Assembly: GCA_027310465.1 (NCBI GenBank)
Contig: DAIDAU010000502.1
Location: forward strand, 1-35,146
Direction of reading: 5' to 3'
DNA from: Rhodocyclaceae bacterium
Lineage (GTDB): Bacteria; Pseudomonadota; Gammaproteobacteria; Burkholderiales; Rhodocyclaceae
DNA: 35,146 nt
In this document: piece by piece, positions 7,659 through 15,620 of the stretch
How the letters are laid out: each line of letters starts with the position of its first letter
Position numbering within the stretch: position 1 is the stretch's first letter
The notes under the pieces: model-generated
Database searches by the model: none
The model's input: only the letters and a program-made list of their open reading frames with translations
Told to the model about the DNA's origin: nothing
Translations under genes and position numbers: made by a program

Positions 7659-7673
7659 CGGCAATAATTGCCG
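7659..7673 (+). promoter_or_regulatory. 15-bp palindrome just upstream of the flhB ribosome site
   Basis: CGGCAATAATTGCCG is a perfect palindrome around 7666. It ends four bases before the flhB Shine-Dalgarno sequence (GGAGGGG, 7678-7684). It could be an operator or a small hairpin controlling flhB translation. No regulator can be named. Confidence 0.35.
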
Positions 7674-7691
7674 GCATGGAGGGGTATGCCC

Positions 7692-8834
7692 TTGGCTGAA
7701 GACAGCGACCTCGAACGAACAGAATCAGCGACTTCACGGCGAATCGAGAAGGCCCGTGAGGAAGGCAACGTTCCGCAATCGCGCGAACTGATGGCCTTTC
7801 TCGTCATGGCTTCGGCGGTTGCCGGCATGTGGTCGCTCGGCTCCTGGATGTCGTTGCACGCCGGGGGAATCATGCGCCACGGCCTGACGTTCGGACGGGA
7901 TGCCGGCTTCGACACGAAGGCGATGGGCAACGTCTTCCTGGAGCTGTCGTGGGAGGCCTTGATGCTGATCGCGCCGATCTTCGTGCTGACCGTCCTGGCG
8001 GTGCTGCTGACCCCGTTCCTGATGGGCGGCTGGGTGTTCTCGGCGTCGGCGCTGACGCTGAATCTCGCCCGCCTCGATCCGGTCGCCGGCTTCAAGCGCA
8101 TGTTCTCGATGCAGACCGTCGGCGAGCTGGTCAAGGCGATCCTGAAGTCGCTGCTGATCGGCGGCATCATCTGGTGGGTGGTGCGCCACGAGCAGGACGA
8201 GCTGTTCGCGCTGATCGGGCAGCAGGTGGACGCGGCGATGGCCTCGACCGGACACATGCTGCTGTTCGCCTCCGCCGCTTTGCTCGGCGGCCTCGCCATC
8301 ATCGCCGCACTCGACGTGCCGTTCCAGCTCTGGCAATACTATTCGCGCCTGAAGATGACCAAGGAAGAGGTCAAGCAGGAAAACAAGGAAATGGAAGGCG
8401 ATCCGCAGCTCAAGGCGCGCATCCGCAGCCAGCAGCGCGAGATGGCGCGCCGGCGCATGATGGCCGAAGTGCCGAAGGCACAGGTGGTGGTGACCAACCC
8501 GAGCCACTTCGCCGTGGCGCTCAAGTACGAAGGCGACATGGCGGCGCCGCAGGTGGTGGCCAAGGGCATGAACATGATCGCGCTGAAGATCCGCGAACTG
8601 GCCGAGGAGAACTCGGTGCCGGTGATCGAGGCGCCGCCGCTGGCGCGTGCGCTCTACCGGCACGCCGAGCTCGGCGACCAGATTCCGGCGACGCTCTACA
8701 CCGCGGTGGCCGAGGTCATGGCCTACGTCTACCAGCTCAACCAGTTCCTCGCCGGCGGCGGCAAGCTGCTGCCGCCGCAGCTCCCGGCGGCGATCGCCGT
8801 GCCCGAAGGCATGGACCCGGGAGCCGCTGAATGA
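7692..8834 (+). CDS. flhB: Flagellar export gate protein FlhB
   Basis: This 380-residue inner-membrane export switch changes substrate class from rod/hook to filament after self-cleavage. The N terminus (AEDSDLERTESAT) and four hydrophobic segments are typical. The cytoplasmic domain holds the cleavage site as N269-P270-S271-H272, so Ser replaces the usual Thr of NPTH. The TTG at 7692 is preferred over an ATG at 7686: the GGAGGGG site (7678-7684) is only 1 base from the ATG but 7 from the TTG. With the TTG the protein starts with the family's MAEDSDLE, and the cleavage site falls at the same residue number as in enteric FlhB. It overlaps flhA by ATGA. Confidence 0.95.
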   Translation: MAEDSDLERTESATSRRIEKAREEGNVPQSRELMAFLVMASAVAGMWSLGSWMSLHAGGIMRHGLTFGRDAGFDTKAMGNVFLELSWEALMLIAPIFVLTVLAVLLTPFLMGGWVFSASALTLNLARLDPVAGFKRMFSMQTVGELVKAILKSLLIGGIIWWVVRHEQDELFALIGQQVDAAMASTGHMLLFASAALLGGLAIIAALDVPFQLWQYYSRLKMTKEEVKQENKEMEGDPQLKARIRSQQREMARRRMMAEVPKAQVVVTNPSHFAVALKYEGDMAAPQVVAKGMNMIALKIRELAEENSVPVIEAPPLARALYRHAELGDQIPATLYTAVAEVMAYVYQLNQFLAGGGKLLPPQLPAAIAVPEGMDPGAAE

Positions 8835-10927
8835 ACGGCACGCTCTCGTTCCAGGGGCTGCTGAACCGCGGCAACCTCAAGGCGCTGGCGGCGCCCGCGC
8901 TGATCATCCTCATCCTGTCGATGATGGTGCTGCCGCTGCCGTCGTTCGCGCTCGACGTCTTCTTCACCTTCAACATCGCGCTGTCGGTGATGGTGATGCT
9001 GGTCGCGATGTACACGGTGAAGCCGCTCGACTTCTCGGTGTTCCCGACGGTGCTGCTGGTGACGACGCTGCTGCGGCTCTCGCTCAACGTCGCCTCGGCA
9101 CGCATCGTCCTGCTGCGCGGCCATACCGGGCCGGACGCCGCGGGCAAGGTCATCGAGGCCTTCGGCCAGTTCCTGGTCGGCGGCAACTACGCGGTCGGCA
9201 TCGTCGTGTTCATCATCCTGACCGTCATCAACTTCGTCGTCATCACCAAGGGCGCCGGCCGCATCGCCGAAGTCGGCGCGCGCTTCACCCTGGACGCCAT
9301 GCCGGGCAAGCAGATGGCGATCGACGCCGACCTCAACGCCGGCCTCATCGGCGAGGACGAGGCGCGCAAGCGCCGCTCCATGATCGCGCAGGAAGCCGAC
9401 TTCTACGGCTCGATGGACGGTGCCTCGAAGTTCGTGCGCGGCGACGCCGTCGCCGGCATCCTGATACTGCTGATCAACATCGTCGGCGGCCTGATCGTCG
9501 GCGTCGTCCAGCACGACATGGACGTCGGCGCCGCGGCCCGCCACTACACGCTGCTGACCATCGGCGACGGCCTCGTCGCGCAGATTCCGGCGCTGATCAT
9601 CTCGACCGCCGCCGGCCTGGTGGTGACGCGCGTCGGCGAGGACGCGGAAGACATCGGCTCGCAGTTCATCCGCCAGGTGTTCGGCAATCCCACGGTGCTG
9701 GTGCTGACCGCGTCGATCCTCGCCGTCCTGGGCATCATCCCCGGCATGCCGAACTTCGTCTTCCTGCTGCTGGCCGGCGCGATCGGCTGGCTGGCGTACT
9801 GGAGCCTCAAGCACAAGGCGGTCGAGGAGGCCAAGGCCCAGGGGCCGGCGGCGCCGGCCGCCGCGCCGGCCGAGGCCCAGGAAGCCTCGTGGTCGGACGT
9901 GGCGCCCGTCGACGTGCTCGGCCTCGAGGTCGGCTACCGGCTGATCCCGATGGTGGACAAGGGACAGGACGGCGACCTGTTGAAGCGCATCCGCGGGCTG
10001 CGCAAGAAGTTCGCGCAGGAGATCGGCTTCCTCACGGCGCCCGTGCACATCCGCGACAATCTCGAGCTCAAGCCCAACGCCTACCGCATCACGCTGAAGG
10101 GCGTCGAGGCCGGGACCGGCGAGTCCTTTCCGGGCATGTATCTCGCGATCAATCCGGGCCGCGTCAGCGGCCAGCTGCCGGGCAACCCGACCACCGATCC
10201 GGCCTTCGGCCTGCCGGCGGTCTGGATCGACGCCTCGCAGCGCGACCAGGCCCACGTCTTCGGCTACACGGTGGTGGACGCTGGCACCGTGGTGGCGACG
10301 CACCTGAACCACGTCATCCTCTCGCACGCCGCCGAGCTGCTCGGCCGCCAGGAGACCCAGGCGCTGCTCGACCACATCGCCAAGGACGCGCCCAAGCTCA
10401 TCGAGGATCTGGTGCCCAAGCTGCTCTCGCTCTCGATCGTGCAGCGCGTGCTGCAGAACCTGCTCGAGGAAGGCGTCAACATCCGCGACATGCGCACCAT
10501 CGTCGAGACGCTCGCCGAGCACGCCGCGCGCACCCAGGATCCGGCCGAACTCACCGCCCAGGTGCGCATCGCGCTGGGCCGCGCCATCGTCCAGCAGTTG
10601 TTCCCCGGCACCGGGGAGATGCAGGTCATGGCGCTGGATCCCGGCCTCGAGCGCATCCTGTCGCAGGCCGTGCAGGGCGGCGCGGGTGCCGAAGCCTCGG
10701 GCATCGAGCCCGGGCTCGCCGACACGCTGCTGCGCGAGACCGCCGCGGCGGCGCGGCGCCAGGAGGAAGCGGGCCTGCCGGCGGTGCTGCTGGTGCCGGG
10801 CAACCTGCGCTGGCTGCTGTCGCGCTTCCTGCGCCGCGGCGCGCCCAGCCTCAAGGTGCTGGCCAACGCCGAGATACCCGAAACCCGGACGATCCGCGTG
10901 AGCACGATCATCGGGGCCAAACCATGA
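8831..10927 (+). CDS. flhA: Flagellar export gate protein FlhA
   Basis: This 698-residue protein forms the export-gate ring. The N-terminal half has about eight hydrophobic segments. The FHIPEP-family signatures are present, for example LLRLSLNVASARIVLLRGHTG (about 80-99) and GRIAEVGARFTLDAMPGKQM followed by IDADLNAGLIGEDEARKRR. A Pro/Ala-rich linker at about 335-352 leads to the cytoplasmic domain that docks chaperone-substrate complexes. Length is normal for the family. The start overlaps the flhB stop, so the two are probably co-translated. Confidence 0.97.
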   Translation: MNGTLSFQGLLNRGNLKALAAPALIILILSMMVLPLPSFALDVFFTFNIALSVMVMLVAMYTVKPLDFSVFPTVLLVTTLLRLSLNVASARIVLLRGHTGPDAAGKVIEAFGQFLVGGNYAVGIVVFIILTVINFVVITKGAGRIAEVGARFTLDAMPGKQMAIDADLNAGLIGEDEARKRRSMIAQEADFYGSMDGASKFVRGDAVAGILILLINIVGGLIVGVVQHDMDVGAAARHYTLLTIGDGLVAQIPALIISTAAGLVVTRVGEDAEDIGSQFIRQVFGNPTVLVLTASILAVLGIIPGMPNFVFLLLAGAIGWLAYWSLKHKAVEEAKAQGPAAPAAAPAEAQEASWSDVAPVDVLGLEVGYRLIPMVDKGQDGDLLKRIRGLRKKFAQEIGFLTAPVHIRDNLELKPNAYRITLKGVEAGTGESFPGMYLAINPGRVSGQLPGNPTTDPAFGLPAVWIDASQRDQAHVFGYTVVDAGTVVATHLNHVILSHAAELLGRQETQALLDHIAKDAPKLIEDLVPKLLSLSIVQRVLQNLLEEGVNIRDMRTIVETLAEHAARTQDPAELTAQVRIALGRAIVQQLFPGTGEMQVMALDPGLERILSQAVQGGAGAEASGIEPGLADTLLRETAAAARRQEEAGLPAVLLVPGNLRWLLSRFLRRGAPSLKVLANAEIPETRTIRVSTIIGAKP

Positions 10928-10955
10928 CCACAACGCCTGACACGAAGGGTCCGAC

Positions 10956-12398
10956 ATGACCGTAAGACGCTATTTCGCCGAAACCGCCAGGGAGTGCCTG
11001 AAACGCGTGAAGGCCGATCTCGGTCCGGATGCCGTGGTGATGTCGAACCGCGCGGTGGATGGCGGCGTCGAGATCATGGCGATGTCGTCCGACAGCCTCA
11101 ACGCGCTGTCGCAGCAGCCGGCGCCGCAGCGCGTCGCGGTGCCGCCGCTGCGCCAGGAGCCGCGCAGCCCGGCGCCGCGTCCCGCCGCGCCGCCGCGCGC
11201 ACCGGCGCTCGACGACGATTACACGGTGAGCCTGTCCGCCAAGGCGCGCCAGCAGCCCTTCCAGGCGTGGCAGCCGCCGGTGGTCCAGCCGGCTCCGGCC
11301 CCGGCAGCCGCACCGGCTGCCAAGGCCCCGCAGACGGCGCTGCGGCCGCCGCCGCCGCGCGCCGAGGAGCGCGTGCCGTCGGCGGCCCAGGTGGCGGCCA
11401 AGCTCAGGGAAGCCGCCGAACCGGCGCCGCCGGCGCCCGCCGATGCGCAGGTGGCGCAGCTGATGACCGAGATGCAGAACATCAAGGCGATGCTGGAGCG
11501 ACAGCTGGCGGGCTTCGCCTGGGGCGAGCTGTCGCGCCAGACGCCGGCCAAGGCGCTGCTGCTCGCCGAGATGCTGGAAGCCGGCTTCTCCGGCGTGCTC
11601 GCCCGCAAGCTGACGGAGGAGATGCCCGGCGAGCTGTCGCCCGACGAGGGGCGCAAGTGGCTGAAGAGCGCGGTGAACCGGCGGCTGCGCACGCTGACCA
11701 ACGAAAACGACATCATCGACCGCGGCGGCATCTTCGCCGTGGTCGGCCCGACGGGCGTCGGCAAGACGACGACCACGGCCAAGCTGGCGGCGCGCTGCGT
11801 CGTGCGCTATGGCGCCGACCGCCTGGCGCTGCTGACGACCGACAGCTACCGCATCGGCGCGCACGAGCAGCTGCGCATTTACGGCCGCATCCTCGGCGTT
11901 CCCGTCCATATCGTCCGCGACGGCGAAGACCTGCGCCGCACCCTTTCCGACCTGCGCGACAAGCACATGGTGCTCATCGACACGGTGGGCATGAGCCAGC
12001 GCGATCGCATGGTGGCTGAGCAGGCGGCGATGCTGATGCGCGCCGGCGAGGTCAATCGGCTGCTGCTGCTCAACTCCACCGTCCGCGGCGACACCCTCGA
12101 CGACGTGATCCGCTCCTACGCCGGCGAGAATCTCGCGGGCTGCATCCTGACCAAGGTCGACGAGGCGGCGTCGCTGGCGCCGGTGCTGGACGCCGCGGTG
12201 CGCCACGGCCTGCTGCTCTCGTATGTCGCGAACGGCCAGCGGGTGCCGGAAGACCTGCACCTGCCGAACCGCAACTACCTGCTGCATCGCGCCTTCAAGC
12301 AGCCGGCGGCGGCCTCGCCGCATCGCCTGAACGAGGACGAGGTCGGCCTGGTGCTGTCGCCGCACGAAGTCGAGCCGCGGGAGGCGCGGCGTGCCTGA
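10956..12398 (+). CDS. flhF: SRP-type GTPase FlhF
   Basis: This 480-residue GTPase governs where flagella form, usually at a pole. The N-terminal B domain (about 1-50, MTVRRYFAETARECLKRVKA) is followed by a long Pro/Ala-rich linker (about 55-160). The N domain and the G domain follow: G1 is VVGPTGVGKTTTTAKLAAR (about 261-279), then DSYRIGAHEQLRIYGRILGV, then VLIDTVGMSQRD, and the GxxLTKxDE-like CILTKVDEAASL near the end. All GTPase motifs look intact. Its last 8 bases overlap the GTG start of flhG, its regulatory partner. Confidence 0.96.
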   Translation: MTVRRYFAETARECLKRVKADLGPDAVVMSNRAVDGGVEIMAMSSDSLNALSQQPAPQRVAVPPLRQEPRSPAPRPAAPPRAPALDDDYTVSLSAKARQQPFQAWQPPVVQPAPAPAAAPAAKAPQTALRPPPPRAEERVPSAAQVAAKLREAAEPAPPAPADAQVAQLMTEMQNIKAMLERQLAGFAWGELSRQTPAKALLLAEMLEAGFSGVLARKLTEEMPGELSPDEGRKWLKSAVNRRLRTLTNENDIIDRGGIFAVVGPTGVGKTTTTAKLAARCVVRYGADRLALLTTDSYRIGAHEQLRIYGRILGVPVHIVRDGEDLRRTLSDLRDKHMVLIDTVGMSQRDRMVAEQAAMLMRAGEVNRLLLLNSTVRGDTLDDVIRSYAGENLAGCILTKVDEAASLAPVLDAAVRHGLLLSYVANGQRVPEDLHLPNRNYLLHRAFKQPAAASPHRLNEDEVGLVLSPHEVEPREARRA

Positions 12399-13215
12399 AG
12401 CGGCGAACATCGACCTGTCGGGCGACCAGGCGGCGGGCCTGCGCCGGCTGTTCGGCTCGCGCACGACGCAGGTGGTGGCTTTTGCCTCCGGGCGAGAATC
12501 GAGCGGGCGCACGACGCTGCTGGTGCAGACGGCGGCCGCGCTGGCCGCCGGCGGCCACGGCGTGGCGGTGATCGACGAGAATCCGGCGCCGCACAACGCG
12601 ATCTCCGCGTTCGGGCTCGCCGCGCGCTACGACCTGATGGACGCCGTCGCCGGAGATCGCCCGCTGCGCCAGGTGGCGATCCAGGCGGCGCCGCTGATCC
12701 GCATCTTTCCCGCGGCACGCGCGGCACGCGAGCTCCATGTCGCCGACGTCCTGCACCGCTCGAGGCTCGCCGGCTGCATGGCGGAGCTGCAGGGCGACGC
12801 CGCTTTCGTGCTCATCGACTGCGCGGCGCGGCGCGGCGGCCAGCTGTCCGCGCTCGCCCTCGCCGCCCGGCATCTCGCGGTGGTCGTCGCGGCGCAGAGC
12901 AGCGCGATCACGCACGCCTACGCACTGATCAAGCAGCTGGCGGCGGCGCGCGGCGGCCGCGGCAGCTTTCAGATCGTCATCACGCGCGCGCGCTCGCAGG
13001 ACGATGCGCGCGCCATCTTCGGCAACATGAAGCGCCTGGCGCGCGATCATCTCGGCGTGCGCCTGGATTTCCTCGGCACCGCGGCGACGCCGATCACCGC
13101 GCATCTGGCCGACGCGCTGGCGACGCGCCTGCCTCCCGCCTTCGATGCGTCTTATGCCGATGGATTTGCCGGGGAGGCGCCGGCAGCGCGCCCCGAAAAG
13201 AGCCTGATGGTATAG
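12391..13215 (+). CDS. flhG: FlhG/FleN-like flagellar number regulator with degenerate P-loop
   Basis: This 274-residue MinD-type protein partners FlhF. Residues 12-18 read DQAAGLR, matching the DQAxxLR helix that stimulates FlhF GTPase in studied FlhG proteins. The deviant Walker A region, normally KGGxGKT, is SGRESSGRTT (33-42): both lysines are Arg (R35, R40). The A' motif reads VAVIDENPAP and Walker B AFVLIDCAARRGG. ATP hydrolysis may therefore be weak or lost. The GTG at 12391, with GGGAGG upstream, overlaps flhF. Gene identity rests on position, the activator motif and the MinD-like fold pattern. The distant family fit makes the symbol slightly less certain than its neighbours. Confidence 0.85.
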   Translation: MPEAANIDLSGDQAAGLRRLFGSRTTQVVAFASGRESSGRTTLLVQTAAALAAGGHGVAVIDENPAPHNAISAFGLAARYDLMDAVAGDRPLRQVAIQAAPLIRIFPAARAARELHVADVLHRSRLAGCMAELQGDAAFVLIDCAARRGGQLSALALAARHLAVVVAAQSSAITHAYALIKQLAAARGGRGSFQIVITRARSQDDARAIFGNMKRLARDHLGVRLDFLGTAATPITAHLADALATRLPPAFDASYADGFAGEAPAARPEKSLMV

Positions 13216-13248
13216 TAGGTGCCCTCACGGGCGGGCTTTTTTCCTACT
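13214..13248 (+). terminator. Terminator-like hairpin between flhG and fliA
   Basis: GCCC (13221-13224) can pair with GGGC at 13229-13232 or 13233-13236, followed at once by TTTTTT (13237-13242). An outer inverted repeat, AGTAGG (13214-13219) with CCTACT (13243-13248), brackets it. The fliA ATG is at 13253, so the structure covers the place where its ribosome site should be. It could end most flhBAFG transcripts or regulate fliA. Confidence 0.55.
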
Positions 13249-13252
13249 GTCG

Positions 13253-13999
13253 ATGTACTCAGCCGAAGATGGTCTCACCAAGGAACAGCGCGTCGTTCAA
13301 TATGCTCCGCTGGTCAAGCGGATTGCCTATCATCTGATGGCGAAACTGCCGGCGAGCGTCCAAGTGGAGGATCTGGTGCAGAACGGCATGCTCGGTTTGC
13401 TCGACGCCATGGGACGCTTCGAGGAGGGCATGGGCGCCCAATTCGAGACCTACGCCGTGCAGCGCATCCGCGGCGCCATGCTCGACGGGCTGCGCGAGAA
13501 CGACTGGCTGCCGCGCGGCGTGCGGCGCGAAATGCGCCGCGTCGAAACCGCGATCCAGCAGCTCGAACACCTGCACGGCCGGCCGCCGACCGAGACCGAA
13601 CTGGCTGCCGCGCTGGGCATGGCGCTGGCCGACTACCAGACCCTGCTGCAGGAAGCCCGCGGCCATCAGCTGATCTACATCGAAGACCTCGGCAGCGACG
13701 ACGAGCAGTACCTCGACCGCAACTTCGCGGCGGCCACCCCCGATCCGCTGGCGGCGCTGGAGGATGCCGGCATGCGCGACGCCCTGATCAAGGCGATCGA
13801 GCACCTGCCCGAGCGCGAGCAGATGGTGATGGCGCTCTACTACGAAGAGGAATTGAACCTGCGCGAGATCGGCGAAGTGCTGAACGTGACGGAATCGCGC
13901 GTCTGCCAGTTGCACAGCCAGGCCATCGCGCGATTGCGCGCGGCCGTCACCGGCGAAGACAAGCCGTTGAAGAAGACCCGCTCGAGGCGGGCGGCATAA
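13253..13999 (+). CDS. fliA: Flagellar sigma factor FliA (sigma-28)
   Basis: This 248-residue sigma factor transcribes late flagellar and chemotaxis genes and is held by FlgM until the hook is built. Region 2 (VEDLVQNGMLGLLDAMGRFE, then FETYAVQRIRGAMLDGLREND) and region 4 (LPEREQMVMALYYEEELNLR, then EIGEVLNVTESRVCQLHSQA) are clear, and length is typical. The ATG at 13253 has no recognisable Shine-Dalgarno sequence; the preceding bases are T-rich and lie in a terminator-like hairpin. No upstream in-frame start exists before a TGA at 13205. motC follows after 12 bases. Confidence 0.97.
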   Translation: MYSAEDGLTKEQRVVQYAPLVKRIAYHLMAKLPASVQVEDLVQNGMLGLLDAMGRFEEGMGAQFETYAVQRIRGAMLDGLRENDWLPRGVRREMRRVETAIQQLEHLHGRPPTETELAAALGMALADYQTLLQEARGHQLIYIEDLGSDDEQYLDRNFAAATPDPLAALEDAGMRDALIKAIEHLPEREQMVMALYYEEELNLREIGEVLNVTESRVCQLHSQAIARLRAAVTGEDKPLKKTRSRRAA

Positions 14000-14011
14000 G
14001 GGACGGGACTC

Positions 14012-14752
14012 ATGGACATCATCAGCCTGATCGGTCTGACTCTCGGCATCGTCGCCATCGTCGGCGGACAGTTGCTCGAGGGCGGCCACATCGACGCATT
14101 GATCCAGCCGACGGCCTTCCTGATCGTCTTCGGCGGGACGATAGGCGCCACCTTGCTGGGCGCCCCGATGCGCGTCTTCTTCGCCGGCGTGAAGATGGTC
14201 AAGTGGGTGATGCTGCCGCCGGTGATCTCCTCGGCGCAGATGATCGACCAGGTCAGCCGCTGGAGCCACATCGCGCGCAAGGAGGGTCTGCTGGCGTTGG
14301 AGGCGCAGGTCAACTTCCTCAAGGATCCGTTCATGAGCAAGGGGCTGCAGCTGCTGGTCGACGGCGCCGAGCCGGAACGCATGCGCGAGGTGCTGGACGT
14401 CGAGATCGTCGCCTACGAGTCGCAGATGAAGGCGGCCGCCAAGATCTGGGAATCGGCCGGCGGCTACGCGCCGACCATCGGCATTCTCGGCGCGGTGATG
14501 GGCCTGATCCACGTGATGGAGAACCTCTCCGATCCTTCGAAGCTCGGCGCCGGCATCGCCGTGGCCTTCGTCGCCACGATCTACGGCGTCGGCTCCGCCA
14601 ACCTGATCTTCCTCCCCATCGGCAAGAAGCTGATCGCCAACATCGCGCGCCTGGTGACGATGCGCGAGATGTTCGTCGACGGCCTGGTCGGCATCGCCAA
14701 TGGGGACAACCCCCGCATCATCGAAAGCCGCCTGCAAGGCTACCTGCTGTGA
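14012..14752 (+). CDS. motC: Flagellar motor stator protein MotC (MotA/PomA family)
   Basis: This 246-residue inner-membrane protein forms the ion-channel ring of the stator with MotD. Four hydrophobic segments are visible: about 3-22, 32-50, 150-170 (IGILGAVMGLIHVM) and 180-202 (IAVAFVATIYGVGSANLIFL). The cytoplasmic loop between segments 2 and 3 contacts FliG in this family. Its position after fliA and before an OmpA-type partner matches the motCD pair of other proteobacteria. The ion used cannot be read from sequence alone. Confidence 0.95.
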   Translation: MDIISLIGLTLGIVAIVGGQLLEGGHIDALIQPTAFLIVFGGTIGATLLGAPMRVFFAGVKMVKWVMLPPVISSAQMIDQVSRWSHIARKEGLLALEAQVNFLKDPFMSKGLQLLVDGAEPERMREVLDVEIVAYESQMKAAAKIWESAGGYAPTIGILGAVMGLIHVMENLSDPSKLGAGIAVAFVATIYGVGSANLIFLPIGKKLIANIARLVTMREMFVDGLVGIANGDNPRIIESRLQGYLL

Positions 14753-15618
14753 AGAATCGCCGTCGGCACGAGGAGGAGCACGAGAACCACGAACGCTGGC
14801 TCGTCTCCTACGCCGACTTCATCACGCTGATGTTCGCGTTCTTCGTCGTGATGTACGCGATCTCGCAGGTCAACGAAGGCAAGTACCGCATCCTCTCCGA
14901 TACGCTGGCTTCGGCGTTCAAGAACGTTCCCGGCAGCGCGGCGGGCACTTTCGAGGCGATCAATCCGGCGGCGCCCAAGCCGATCGCGGTGCCGATCCGC
15001 TCGATCAAGCCGACCATCAAGACCGACGAAAAGACGCGCCAGAAGCGGGACACCCTGCGCAAGATGGCCAAGGACGTGGCCGAGGCGCTGGCGCCGCTGG
15101 TGAAGGAAGGGCAGGTGCGCATCACCGAAGGCGCGCTGGGCATCACCATCGACATCAACGCCAATGTCCTGTTCGCGCCCGGCGAGGCGCGCCTCGACGT
15201 CGGCGCCGTGCGCGCGCTGTTCGCGGTGGCGCAGATCCTGGCGCCGACCGAGTTCCCCATCACCGTCGAGGGCCACACCGACAACACGCCGATCAGCACG
15301 CCGCAGTTCCCGTCGAACTGGGAGCTCTCCGGCGTGCGCGCGTCCAGCGTGGTGCGCCTGTTCATCGATGCCGGAGTCGATGCCAAGCGGCTGACGGTCG
15401 CCGGCTACGCCGATCAGCGGCCGGTGGCCGGCAACACTACGCCCGAGGGGCGCCAGCGCAATCGCCGCGTCGCGATCCTGATCGAGTCGCGCCCCGAGGA
15501 CGTGCCTGCGGAATTGAAGGTGGAAGAGGAAGGCCCGGCGCCGGCTGAGGGTGCCGCACCGGCCGCGCAGTCGGCTGCGGCGGCTCCGGCGCCCGCCGCC
15601 TCCCTGCGGCCGCGCTGA
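14749..15618 (+). CDS. motD: Flagellar motor stator protein MotD (MotB family)
   Basis: This 289-residue stator anchor has a basic N terminus (KNRRRHEEEHENHERWLVS), one membrane helix starting YADFITLMFAFFVVMYAI with the ion-binding Asp at residue 23, and a C-terminal OmpA peptidoglycan-binding domain (VEGHTDNTPIST, NWELSGVRASSVVR, RQRNRRVAILI). An Ala/Pro-rich tail of about 30 residues follows. The frame stays open far upstream, but that part lies over fliA and motC. The GTG at 14749 overlaps the motC stop and starts the family-typical N terminus. The stop is 2 bases from the convergent flgN stop. Confidence 0.94.
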   Translation: MKNRRRHEEEHENHERWLVSYADFITLMFAFFVVMYAISQVNEGKYRILSDTLASAFKNVPGSAAGTFEAINPAAPKPIAVPIRSIKPTIKTDEKTRQKRDTLRKMAKDVAEALAPLVKEGQVRITEGALGITIDINANVLFAPGEARLDVGAVRALFAVAQILAPTEFPITVEGHTDNTPISTPQFPSNWELSGVRASSVVRLFIDAGVDAKRLTVAGYADQRPVAGNTTPEGRQRNRRVAILIESRPEDVPAELKVEEEGPAPAEGAAPAAQSAAAAPAPAASLRPR

Positions 15619-15620
15619 TA

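Noticed and set aside
5532-7664. 710-codon open frame on the minus strand opposite cheA
   Set aside because: High GC with strong third-position bias leaves the opposite strand open. The translation is His/Arg/Ala-rich without motifs, while the plus strand encodes a complete CheA.
7656-7672. Sigma-54-like sequence before flhB (GGCGGC...ATTGCC)
   Set aside because: GG and GC are 11 bases apart instead of 10, and the start would fall in the flhB ribosome site.
13219-14748. Long in-frame extension upstream of motD
   Set aside because: It runs out of frame over fliA and motC and has no domain. The MotB-type N terminus begins at the GTG at 14749.
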